From positions 1 to 15,365 of the forward strand of contig JACVJB010000001.1 of the NCBI GenBank assembly GCA_015711775.1: a DNA stretch of 15,365 nucleotides, read 5' to 3'. The position numbers were made by a program, and so were the translations under genes. Shown in pieces: positions 7,188 to 14,249 of the stretch. The notes beneath the pieces were generated by a model. That model saw only the letters and a program-made list of their open reading frames with translations. It was not told where the DNA came from and made no database searches. This stretch comes from Actinomycetota bacterium (GTDB taxonomy: Bacteria > Actinomycetota > Humimicrobiia > Humimicrobiales > Humimicrobiaceae). Position 1 is the first letter of the stretch, and each line of letters opens with the position of its first letter.

Positions 7188-8064
7188 AGGACTTGGAAAG
7201 GGGTTGAGTGCGTTAATACCAGGCGTTACCACAAAACCCGGTGACGATAAGATTGGCAGTTCCGTATTGGAAATTCCCGTATCAAAAATCGTTCCGAATA
7301 AAAACCAGCCCCGCCATAATTTTGACCAGGAAACTTTAAAGGAGCTTGCAGACTCAATAGCAGAATTTGGCATAATACAGCCAGTTATAGTCAGGAATCT
7401 TGACAGGGGAGGCATGTATGAAATTGTTTCAGGTGAAAGAAGATTCAGGGCGGCAAGAATTCTCAATATGCCTTCGATACCCTGTATAATAAATTATGAT
7501 ATAAATGATCTTGCTTCTCTTGAAATGGCGCTTATTGAAAACATCCAGAGAGACAATCTTACGCCCATAGAGCTTTCCCATACTTTTAAACAGCTAATTG
7601 ATGAATTTAAGCTTACTCATGAAGATCTTTCAAAAAGGGTGGGTAAAAGCAGAGCGGCAATTACAAATTCATTAAGGCTTCTTCTGCTGCCTGTTGAAAT
7701 CCAGAAGATGGTGGATGACCAAAAACTCAGCGCGGGCCATGCAAGGGCGCTACTTTCAGTTGAAGATAAAAATGAGCAATTGCTTATTGCCCAAAAAATT
7801 ATTGACAATGACTTAAATGTCCGGGACACAGAAAAGCTTGTAAGCAGTCAGAAAAAGCTTAAAAGAGAAGAAACTGGCCAGGCGGGATTAAAAAATCTTA
7901 AACTGATGCAATTTAATAAACTTCCGGATGTTACAAAAGCTGTATCAGATTTTTTATCTGCTCCTGTAAATATTAAAATAGGAAAAAACAGGGGCAGGAT
8001 AGAGATTCTCTTTGGCTCAGTTAAAGATTTTGAAAGGATTGTGCATAAAATAATTGACAGCTAA
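7174..8064 (+). CDS. parB: Chromosome-partitioning protein ParB (Spo0J), CTP-dependent parS clamp
   Basis: ParB binds parS, closes as a CTP-dependent sliding clamp and stimulates ParA; it also recruits SMC in many bacteria. The 296-residue protein has the N-terminal ParA-contacting peptide RGLGKGLSALI (5-15). Its CTPase/ParB-N domain runs from about residue 33, with NQPRHNFD (44-51), GERRFRAA (87-94, arginine box) and ENIQRDNLTPIE (122-133). A parS-reading helix-turn-helix spans about 147-170 (LTHEDLSKRVGKSRAAITNS), and a C-terminal dimerisation domain follows. The ATG at 7174 lies inside the end of parA; AGGAGAA at 7157-7163 is a somewhat distant ribosome site. The two perfect parS sites in this window are its obvious targets. 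The GERR codons include a 14/16 match to parS, noted separately. The 3' end overlaps lipA. Confidence 0.97.
   Translation: MNQSRGLGKGLSALIPGVTTKPGDDKIGSSVLEIPVSKIVPNKNQPRHNFDQETLKELADSIAEFGIIQPVIVRNLDRGGMYEIVSGERRFRAARILNMPSIPCIINYDINDLASLEMALIENIQRDNLTPIELSHTFKQLIDEFKLTHEDLSKRVGKSRAAITNSLRLLLLPVEIQKMVDDQKLSAGHARALLSVEDKNEQLLIAQKIIDNDLNVRDTEKLVSSQKKLKREETGQAGLKNLKLMQFNKLPDVTKAVSDFLSAPVNIKIGKNRGRIEILFGSVKDFERIVHKIIDS
7425..7440. promoter_or_regulatory. Degenerate parS-like sequence inside parB
   Basis: TGTTTCAGGTGAAAGA matches the 16-bp parS core TGTTTCACGTGAAACA at 14 positions, with one C-to-G change in each half. It encodes the Ile-Val-Ser-Gly-Glu-Arg stretch of the conserved ParB arginine box, so protein constraint could produce much of the match by chance. 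Whether ParB binds it is unknown. Confidence 0.3.
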
Positions 8065-8935
8065 ACAGACGCCTGATCTAAAACCTCAATGGCTTAAAAA
8101 AAGAGTAAACTTAAACAACAGCAATATACAGGAAGTCAAAAATCTTCTGGAAAAACTGAATCTCAATACTGTTTGCCAGAGCGCAAAATGCCCAAATATT
8201 TTTGAATGCTTCAGCAAAAAAACCGCAACATTCATGCTTCTGGGCAGCGACTGTACGAGAAACTGCGCCTTCTGTGGAGTTTCTTCAGAAAAACCGCAAA
8301 AACTAGACCCGGCTGAGCCTGCAAATATTGCAGAGGCTTCGCGCCAACTGGGCTTAAAATATGTAGTTCTTACTTCGGTAACCCGGGACGATCTTCCTGA
8401 CGGGGGAGCAGAACATTTTTATAATACTATTAGGCAAATAAAAAAAATGCTCCCCGACGCAAAGGTAGAATGCCTTATTCCTGATTTTGGCGGATCTGAA
8501 AAAAGTCTGCGGCTTACTCTTAAAGCAAAACCGGATGTTTTAAATCATAATATCGAAACTGTAAAAAGAAACTACAAGAAAATAAGAAAAGGTGCCGATT
8601 ATGACAGGTCTCTCAATATTTTAAAAAATGCAAAAACTATCATGCCGAAAATCCTTACAAAGTCAGGCTTTATGCTGGGTCTTGGTGAGACAGAAGATGA
8701 AATAAAGGCGCTTATTCTTGATCTTAAAGAAACTGGCTGTGATATTTTAACAATCGGTCAGTACCTGAGGCCTTCAGGAAATAATTTTAAGGTTTCCAAA
8801 TATTACAGCCCGCAGGAATTTGAGAATATTAAAAATTTTGCTGAAAGCCTTAATTTTAAATATATCGTTTCCGGCTCATATGTTAGATCTTCATACCATG
8901 CCTCATCAGCCTATAGCAGCATTAAAGCCAATTAG
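8054..8935 (+). CDS. lipA: Lipoyl synthase LipA (radical SAM)
   Basis: LipA inserts two sulfur atoms into protein-bound octanoyl groups to make the lipoyl cofactor of 2-oxoacid dehydrogenases and the glycine cleavage system. The 293-residue protein has both iron-sulfur cluster motifs. The auxiliary cluster motif is C41-x4-C46-x5-C52, the radical-SAM motif is C67-x3-C71-x2-C74, and the C-terminal RSSY (278-281) supplies the serine ligand of the auxiliary cluster. The start is forced to be the TTG at 8054, because the codon just before it (8051-8053) is an in-frame TAA and no ATG occurs before the conserved LKPQWLKKR segment. It overlaps parB by 11 bp and so is probably the last gene of the parAB transcript. 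No lipB or lipoate ligase gene is visible here. Placement next to parB is unusual and has no obvious functional meaning. Confidence 0.97.
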   Translation: MTAKQTPDLKPQWLKKRVNLNNSNIQEVKNLLEKLNLNTVCQSAKCPNIFECFSKKTATFMLLGSDCTRNCAFCGVSSEKPQKLDPAEPANIAEASRQLGLKYVVLTSVTRDDLPDGGAEHFYNTIRQIKKMLPDAKVECLIPDFGGSEKSLRLTLKAKPDVLNHNIETVKRNYKKIRKGADYDRSLNILKNAKTIMPKILTKSGFMLGLGETEDEIKALILDLKETGCDILTIGQYLRPSGNNFKVSKYYSPQEFENIKNFAESLNFKYIVSGSYVRSSYHASSAYSSIKAN

Positions 8936-9008
8936 CAATAATAAACCTAAATACATATTCGGGGAAAAAGCATAATGATGCTTGTTGCATGCAGTAGAAA
9001 CTTTTTAG

Positions 9009-9060
9009 ACAGCCTGTTAACCTTAAGGAAGGAGAGCGCATTTTGCAGTCAACAGGCTGT
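9009..9060. repeat. Inverted repeat in the lipA/glnA convergent gap
   Basis: ACAGCCTGTT (9009-9018) and AACAGGCTGT (9051-9060) are perfect 10-bp inverted arms around a 32-nt loop, which itself holds CCTTAAGG (9021-9028). The element lies in the 138-bp gap between the convergent ends of lipA and glnA, where a bidirectional terminator would be expected. Neither strand has a U-tract after the stem, so it is not a classical intrinsic terminator; it may be a transcript-end stabilising hairpin or a protein site. Further palindromes follow at once: TCTGTCGACAGA (9062-9073), ACTATAGT (9073-9080) and TACCGGTA (9080-9087), the last two inside the 3' end of glnA. Confidence 0.6.
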
Positions 9061-9073
9061 ATCTGTCGACAGA

Positions 9074-10408
9074 CTATAGTACCGGTAAATAATTATCTAT
9101 TTCATAGTTAGTAACAAAAGTCCTGTAGCGGTTCCATTCAATTTTTTTGTTTTCAATAAATTTATTAAATACATGCTCGCCAAGCGTCTCTCTGACAAGC
9201 GAGCTGCCTTCCATAAACTTAACTGCTTCAAATAAATTATCGGGCAGCGTTTCAATCCCGCATTCTTCTCTTTTTTTGACATCCCAGTCAAAGATATTTT
9301 CTTCAACCGGTTCTGCTAGCGGATATTTATTTTTAATACCTTCAAGTCCTGCTGCCAGCATAACGCTGAATGCAAGATAAGGATTACATGCCGGGTCAGG
9401 CGATCTAAGTTCAATTCTTGTCGCTTTTTCCTTTCCGGGTTTATACATTGGCACTCTTACCATAGTTGATCTGTTTCTTCTTGCCCAGGATATATATACG
9501 GGAGCCTCATAACCCGGCACCAGTCTTTTATAGGAGTTTACCCACTGGTTAGTAATGGCGCATATTTCTTTTGAATATTTTAAAATGCCTGCTATAAACC
9601 ATTTAGCCTCTGCAGAAAGGTTATACTTATCGTTTTCATCAAAAAATACATTCTTGTCACCTTTAAAAAGCGACTGGTGGGTATGCATACCGCTGCCATT
9701 CTGACCGTATAACGGTTTTGGCATAAACGAAGCATAATAACCTGCCCTTGTTGCCACCTCTTTAACTATTGACCTGTATGTCATGGCATTATCTGCCATT
9801 GTAAGAGCATCGGTATATCTTAAGTCAATCTCATGCTGCGAGGGGGCAACTTCATGATGGGAATACTCAACACCTATGCCCATAGCTTCAAGGTAAAGTA
9901 TTGTTGTTCTTCTCAAATCACTTGCAACAGTCAGGGATGTCTGGTCAAAATAGCCTCCATTATCAATAATTTCGGGACTTTTATCTGATTTAAAATAAAA
10001 AAATTCAAGTTCCGGACCAACATAATAAGTGTAGCCCATGTCAGCAGCCTTTTTTAATGTTCTTCTTAAGACCCATCTCGGATCGCCTTCAAAATTGGAG
10101 CCGTCCGGCTGCATTACATTACAGAACATTCTTGCAACACCATTTTCAGAAGCGCTCCATGGAAGTATCTGGAAAGTGCTGGCATCCGGCAGTGCAATTA
10201 CATCGCTTTCCTCAATTCTTGAGAAACCTTCTATGGATGAACCGTCAAAACCCATTCCCTCGCTTAATGCTCCTTCAAGCTCTTCAAAAGTAATAGAAAA
10301 GCTTTTAAGCATGCCCTGAACGTCGGTAAACCACAGCCTTATAAATTTTATTTTATTGTCTCTGGCTTTTTTTAATACAAAATCCTTCATTTCATCTTTT
10401 GTTGACAT
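9074..10408 (-). CDS. glnA: Glutamine synthetase type I (alpha subtype)
   Basis: It makes glutamine from glutamate, ammonia and ATP and is the main ammonia-assimilating enzyme, normally a dodecamer. The protein is 444 aa, the same length as B. subtilis GlnA. It carries the family blocks DGSSIEGF (55-62), metal ligands in ELEFF (133-137) and HHEVAPSQHE (184-193), NGSGMHTHQS (237-246), the flap YEAPV (300-304) and RIELRSPDPACNPY (331-344). The adenylylation segment of beta-type enzymes (NLYDLPPE in E. coli) is absent; the corresponding stretch reads NIFDWDVKKREE. This points to the GSI-alpha group, which is controlled by feedback inhibition and transcription rather than adenylylation. A strong purine-rich ribosome site (AAGGAAGG on the minus strand) precedes the ATG. 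Upstream lie a candidate -10 element and three 11-bp-spaced direct repeats, then the gene for a GlnR-like regulator. Confidence 0.97.
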   Translation of the reverse strand: MSTKDEMKDFVLKKARDNKIKFIRLWFTDVQGMLKSFSITFEELEGALSEGMGFDGSSIEGFSRIEESDVIALPDASTFQILPWSASENGVARMFCNVMQPDGSNFEGDPRWVLRRTLKKAADMGYTYYVGPELEFFYFKSDKSPEIIDNGGYFDQTSLTVASDLRRTTILYLEAMGIGVEYSHHEVAPSQHEIDLRYTDALTMADNAMTYRSIVKEVATRAGYYASFMPKPLYGQNGSGMHTHQSLFKGDKNVFFDENDKYNLSAEAKWFIAGILKYSKEICAITNQWVNSYKRLVPGYEAPVYISWARRNRSTMVRVPMYKPGKEKATRIELRSPDPACNPYLAFSVMLAAGLEGIKNKYPLAEPVEENIFDWDVKKREECGIETLPDNLFEAVKFMEGSSLVRETLGEHVFNKFIENKKIEWNRYRTFVTNYEIDNYLPVL

Positions 10409-10446
10409 TTTTGTCTTCCTTCCTTTTAGAAATTAAATTTTAATAA

Positions 10447-10452
10447 TTTATA
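10447..10452 (-). promoter_or_regulatory. glnA: Candidate glnA promoter -10 element
   Basis: On the minus strand this reads TATAAA, placing a transcription start near 10440 and a leader of about 32 nt before the glnA ATG. No good -35 hexamer lies 16-18 bp upstream; the GTTAA repeats occupy that region instead, as expected for an activator-dependent promoter. Confidence 0.4.
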
Positions 10453-10473
10453 CCACATAATCTTTAATAATGC

Positions 10474-10500
10474 GTTAACTGTATGTTAAATCTGTGTTAA
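10474..10500 (-). promoter_or_regulatory. Three 11-bp-spaced GTTAA/TTAAC direct repeats: candidate OmpR-family (GlnR/PhoP-type) operator for glnA
   Basis: GTTAA occurs at 10474-10478, 10485-10489 and 10496-10500, exactly 11 bp apart. In the direction of glnA transcription it reads TTAACA-N5-TTAACA-N5-TTAACG. OmpR/PhoB-family regulators bind head-to-tail on such one-turn direct repeats. B. subtilis PhoP uses TTAACA-like repeats at this spacing, and Streptomyces GlnR uses GTnAC-n6-GAAAC. A weaker fourth copy, TTTAA, is in phase at 10463-10467. The repeats lie just upstream of the candidate -10 element and cover the -35 zone. The adjacent gene (10564-11247) encodes an OmpR-family protein with GlnR-like features, which is the inferred ligand. 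Confidence 0.6.
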
Positions 10501-10512
10501 TTTTTAAACGAA

Positions 10513-10524
10513 AAGAGCGCTCTT
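10513..10524. repeat. 12-bp perfect palindrome AAGAGCGCTCTT
   Basis: This palindrome lies in the 155-bp gap between the end of the regulator gene and glnA, 12 bp beyond the GTTAA repeats. On the minus strand it is followed by TTCGTTT, so it could be a weak transcription end for the regulator transcript. With no spacer between the arms, the hairpin would have only a short stem. It could equally be a dimeric protein-binding site. Confidence 0.4.
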
Positions 10525-10563
10525 ATTTATTTTCTGTTCAAATATGACTTAGTTTTTAACCTG

Positions 10564-11247
10564 TCACATTTCAGGGCTAAACATATACCCGACATTTCTT
10601 ATGGTTTTGAGCATATTGCTGTAAGGAAGGTCAATTTTGGATCTTAATCTTCTCATATGGACGTCAACTGTCCTTGAACCGCCATAATAATCATAATCCC
10701 AGACAGCAGAAAGCAGTTGGGTGCGTGTAAAAACTTTATTTTTGTTCTCAAGCAGAATTTTTAAAAGCTCGTATTCCTTGAATGTAAGCTCAATTTTTTT
10801 TCCGTTTATCAAAAGCTCATATTTATCAAGATCAAGCACGATGTCCCCGATAACTATACTTTTTGAAGAATTTAATTTAAAATCCCTTAAAAAAATAGTC
10901 TCAATTCTTGTAGCAAGCTCTGTGTCAAGATTTTCTTTAAACACAAAGTCATTTATTTTAACACCATTTCCAAACAGATCGGAAAGCATAACGGTTTTAT
11001 CAACTATTAAAAGTTTCGGAAACTCTGCAATTTCATGACTTTTTAAAAATAAAAACAATTTACCGTCCTGCCTGATTCCGCTGCAAACATCAGCAATCAA
11101 AAAACCGTCTTCAAAGGCGCTGCCGGATTGACCAGGAGGCTCATCCAGCATCTTTACCTGGTGTTTGCCGGTAATTTTTCCCGAAGCAAAAATTTCCAAT
11201 ACTTTTTTTATAATTTCATTACTTGCCGTAATTAAAAATACATTCAT
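10564..11247 (-). CDS. Orphan OmpR/PhoB-family response regulator, GlnR-like
   Basis: This is a 227-residue two-domain transcription factor. The C-terminal half is a canonical winged helix-turn-helix (about 130-224) with LTFKEYELLKILLENKNKVF, then FTRTQLLSAVWDYDYYGGSR, then TVDVHMRRLRSKI and TIRNVGYMF. The YDYYGGSRTVDVH stretch closely resembles actinobacterial GlnR (YDYFGGTRTVDVH), the global nitrogen regulator. The receiver (about 1-115) is atypical: an Asp (D53) and Lys (K104) lie near the expected places, but the usual acidic pair after strand 1 is replaced by ASN (8-10), so ordinary phosphorylation is doubtful. GlnR is likewise an orphan, atypical receiver. No histidine kinase gene is nearby. 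The start codon overlaps the nadE stop in an ATGA arrangement, and glnA lies downstream behind candidate binding repeats. A general PhoB-like regulator is the alternative; the OmpR-family call is firm, the GlnR assignment moderate. Confidence 0.9.
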   Translation of the reverse strand: MNVFLITASNEIIKKVLEIFASGKITGKHQVKMLDEPPGQSGSAFEDGFLIADVCSGIRQDGKLFLFLKSHEIAEFPKLLIVDKTVMLSDLFGNGVKINDFVFKENLDTELATRIETIFLRDFKLNSSKSIVIGDIVLDLDKYELLINGKKIELTFKEYELLKILLENKNKVFTRTQLLSAVWDYDYYGGSRTVDVHMRRLRSKIDLPYSNMLKTIRNVGYMFSPEM

Positions 11248-13013
11248 TGTTTTAACCTGAATTTATTTGTTATGGGATATCTTCTGTCCCTGCCAAAAGC
11301 TCTTGCGGTAATTTTTATACCCGGTGAACCCTGCCCTCTTTTATATTCACTGAAATCCACCATATTAATAACTTCTGACACAACTCTTTTATCATATCCA
11401 AGACCGGCAATATCAGAAAAATCGCGCTCATCCTCAATATATGCCTTAAGTATTGCGTCAAGAATATCATAAGGAGGTAGTTTGTCCTGGTCTGTCTGAC
11501 CCGGCTTAAGTTCTGCCGAAGGAGCTTTTTTTATAATCTGTTCCGGTATTATATTATTATATTTTTCATTTATAAATGCGCATATCCTGTAAACCATAGT
11601 TTTATAAACGTCCTTTATTGGCGAAAAACCGCCTGCCATATCGCCATAAAGTGTGCAGTAGCCAACGCTTATCTCGCTTTTATTGCCCGTTGCCAGCACA
11701 AGCCAGCCATGCTCATTTGATAAAGCCATTAAAATATTGCCCCTGATGCGGGCCTGGAGGTTTTCTTTTGTGGCGTTTATCTCGTCTGTAACAAGGTTTT
11801 CTTTTATATTTTCAATAAAAGTTTTATAAATACTGCTTATCGGAATTATAAGTGTCGAAAACCCTGCGTTTTGCGCAAGCTTTTTCGAATCATTTATGCT
11901 GCTTTCCGAAGAAAACTGTGAAGGCATAATTACACCGGTAACATTTTCAAAACCTGCCGCAAAACCCGCAATTAATGCTGTAAGGGCAGAATCTATTCCT
12001 CCGCTAAGGCCAAGGACCGCTTTTTTAAAACCATTTTTGATTATATAATCCCTGGTTCCCAGCACAAGCGCATTTAATATTTCTTCTTCTATGCATGTAA
12101 TTTTTTTTGCACTGCTGCTAGGATTATTGTCAGGCAAAAAATTTTTTTGTCCGGTGTTTTGCCTGCCGGCAGATTCCAAATTTATTTCAGGGATAGCACC
12201 CGTTTCATGCCGTATTGAATCCCTCTGGTTTTTGTATTTTGCATCCTGCAGCCTTGCAGAATCAAGGTCATCTGTATCAAGGTCATATATAAAAAAATTC
12301 TCTTCAAACGATTTTGCCTGGATAAGTATTTTGCCCTTTTCATTTACAAGCATTGAGCTTCCGTCAAAAACAAGTTCATCCTGGCCCCCAACAAGATTTA
12401 CATAAAGTATGTTAACTCTGTTATCAACAGCGCGCGTATAAAGCAGTTTCTGACGTTCCTCTATCTTTCCATGATGGTAGGGGCTGGCAGAAATGTTTAT
12501 TATAAGCGCTGCTCCTCCTGATATTGCCTGGTACCTTAAGGGCCCTGAAGAATAATAGATATCTTCGCAAATGTTGACAGCAAATAGAGTGTTGTTTAAA
12601 TTATATATATAGCCCGTAGATCCTTTCTGGAAATACCTCTCTTCATCAAAAACCGAATAATTGGGAAGATACTGCTTATTGTATACAGATACCAGTTTCT
12701 TATTGTTGATTATTGCTGCTGAATTAAATATCCCAAGCTCCCTGCTGACAAAGCCAACAACAGCCGTAATATTGCTGCAGAGCCCCATTACTGCTTCAAG
12801 ATATTTTAGATTTTGTTCAATAAAGGCTGGCCTTAAAAGCAGATCCTCGGGCGGATATCCTGTAATTGAAAGTTCAGGGAAAACAATGATATCCACGCTA
12901 TTTCTTATTGCTCTTTTGATATGAGAGGAAATTATTTTATAATTGCCTTCAAAATCACCGACAGTAGGATTTATCTGCGCACAGTATAGTCTTAAAATTT
13001 TATTTCTTTCCAT
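11244..13013 (-). CDS. nadE: Glutamine-dependent NAD(+) synthetase NadE
   Basis: It amidates nicotinate adenine dinucleotide to NAD, using ammonia released from glutamine. The 589-residue protein joins two domains. The N-terminal nitrilase-type glutaminase (about 5-260) has the triad Glu47 (FPELSITGYPPE), Lys113 (NKQYLPNY) and Cys149 (NICED). The C-terminal ATP-pyrophosphatase NAD synthase domain (about 305-589) has the P-loop SGGIDS (337-342), followed by ATGNKSE and YGDMAGGFSPIKD. The inter-domain stretch at about 265-303 is polar and poorly conserved in appearance. The start has a good AAAGG ribosome site and lies 2 bp after the cysteine desulfurase stop. The 3' end overlaps the regulator start by 4 bp, so the three genes are probably one translationally coupled unit. 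The need for glutamine gives a plausible link to nitrogen regulation (inference). Confidence 0.97.
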   Translation of the reverse strand: MERNKILRLYCAQINPTVGDFEGNYKIISSHIKRAIRNSVDIIVFPELSITGYPPEDLLLRPAFIEQNLKYLEAVMGLCSNITAVVGFVSRELGIFNSAAIINNKKLVSVYNKQYLPNYSVFDEERYFQKGSTGYIYNLNNTLFAVNICEDIYYSSGPLRYQAISGGAALIINISASPYHHGKIEERQKLLYTRAVDNRVNILYVNLVGGQDELVFDGSSMLVNEKGKILIQAKSFEENFFIYDLDTDDLDSARLQDAKYKNQRDSIRHETGAIPEINLESAGRQNTGQKNFLPDNNPSSSAKKITCIEEEILNALVLGTRDYIIKNGFKKAVLGLSGGIDSALTALIAGFAAGFENVTGVIMPSQFSSESSINDSKKLAQNAGFSTLIIPISSIYKTFIENIKENLVTDEINATKENLQARIRGNILMALSNEHGWLVLATGNKSEISVGYCTLYGDMAGGFSPIKDVYKTMVYRICAFINEKYNNIIPEQIIKKAPSAELKPGQTDQDKLPPYDILDAILKAYIEDERDFSDIAGLGYDKRVVSEVINMVDFSEYKRGQGSPGIKITARAFGRDRRYPITNKFRLKQ

Positions 13014-13015
13014 GT

Positions 13016-14194
13016 TCAGCCTTTCTTAAGAGGTGAAATCCTTCTCAGGTCCATTATTATTTTTTTAAGGCTGCCAAGAAAATAATCAACCTGCCCGTAT
13101 GTATTTTCATAGCCTAAAGTAATCCTTAAGGAACCAAAAGCATCCTGGGGTGTAATGCCCATTGCCACCAGTGTGTGCGACGGCTTAGTGGAAGAAGAAG
13201 AACAGGCTGAACCGCTTGAAACTGCAATACCGGCAGCATCAAGCCTTAAAACCATCGCTTCTCCCTCAACAAAGTTAAATGAGAAATTGCAGTTTCCCGG
13301 CAGTCTTTTTTCGGGATGACCGTTAAATGCAACACCATCAATTGTCTCTAGTATGCCTTTTTTTAAATACTGCCTCATGGCAGTTAGATGCTCAGCCCTG
13401 CTTTTCATGTCTTTGCTTCCAATACTTGCAGCTTTTGCAAACCCGGCAATTCCTGCAATATTTTCAGTGCTGCTGCGCCAGCCTTTTTCCTGTCCTCCGC
13501 CAAAAATAAAAGGTTTTATCCTTGTTTTCTTCCTGATATATAATGCGCCGACGCCTTTGGGCCCATAAATTTTGTGGCCCGATACTGAAAGCAGGTCAGC
13601 TCCAAGGCTATTTACATCCGTTTTTATGTTGCAGAAAGTCTGCACCGCATCAATGTGAAATATTATATTTGTACCCTTTAAAAGTTTTCCAACCTCTTCA
13701 ACCGGCTGTATTGTTCCGACGATATTGTTTGCATGCATAACTGAAACAAGAATAGTTTTATTTGTGATTGATTTTTTAACATCAGAAGGGTCAATCATAC
13801 CGTATCTGTCAACAGGAAGGTAAGTTACCTTAAAACCTTTCTTTTGAAGCATTTTGCAGGGCATTGCCACAGCGGGATGTTCAACTGCAGTAATTATAAT
13901 ATGATTGCCCTTTTTACTGTTTGCATCAGCTGCGCCAAAGATTGCCATATTATCGCTTTCGGTGCCGCTGCCCGTAAATATAATTTCAGAGTCGCTTGCT
14001 CCTAAGGCAGATGCAATTTCATGGCGCGAGTCCTCAAGTATTTTTTTTGCCTGCCTGCCCGGCATATGAGGCTCTGAAGGATTTCCGAAGTATTTTAAGA
14101 AACAGTTATTCATAACTTCCGCCACCTCAGGAAGCACCGGAGTTGTAGCGGAATGGTCAAAGTATATATATTCTTTTATCTTATTGTCTGTCAT
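13016..14194 (-). CDS. nifS: Cysteine desulfurase, IscS/NifS family (PLP-dependent)
   Basis: It removes sulfur from L-cysteine as an enzyme persulfide, for iron-sulfur clusters, tRNA thiolation or other sulfur carriers. The 392-residue protein shows FDHSATTPV (12-20), the PLP-stacking His106 (EHPAV), the HIDAVQTF segment (180-187) and the PLP lysine Lys208 (SGHKIYGPKGVGALY). The catalytic Cys331 sits in SGSACSSSSTKPSH, the mobile-loop arrangement of group I (IscS/NifS) desulfurases rather than SufS. No iscU, iscR, mnmA or thiI lies next to it, so the acceptor cannot be assigned. LipA in the same window is an iron-sulfur enzyme that would depend on such a supply. It is directly followed by nadE with a 2-bp gap. 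The ATG at 14194 has no clear Shine-Dalgarno sequence. The symbol is a family label; iscS would be equally defensible. Confidence 0.94.
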   Translation of the reverse strand: MTDNKIKEYIYFDHSATTPVLPEVAEVMNNCFLKYFGNPSEPHMPGRQAKKILEDSRHEIASALGASDSEIIFTGSGTESDNMAIFGAADANSKKGNHIIITAVEHPAVAMPCKMLQKKGFKVTYLPVDRYGMIDPSDVKKSITNKTILVSVMHANNIVGTIQPVEEVGKLLKGTNIIFHIDAVQTFCNIKTDVNSLGADLLSVSGHKIYGPKGVGALYIRKKTRIKPFIFGGGQEKGWRSSTENIAGIAGFAKAASIGSKDMKSRAEHLTAMRQYLKKGILETIDGVAFNGHPEKRLPGNCNFSFNFVEGEAMVLRLDAAGIAVSSGSACSSSSTKPSHTLVAMGITPQDAFGSLRITLGYENTYGQVDYFLGSLKKIIMDLRRISPLKKG

Positions 14195-14249
14195 AAAAAT
14201 GTTTAATAAAAATCGCTTTTAGCACATAAAAAGAAAAATTAACACTTAT

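Noticed and set aside
7074..7466. Minus-strand open frame of 130 codons across the parA/parB junction
   Set aside because: It overlaps two well-conserved genes in opposite orientation and shows no family motif; it is a shadow frame.
9009..9060. Rho-independent terminator for lipA or glnA
   Set aside because: The stem is present but the loop is long (32 nt) and neither strand has a U-tract after the stem.
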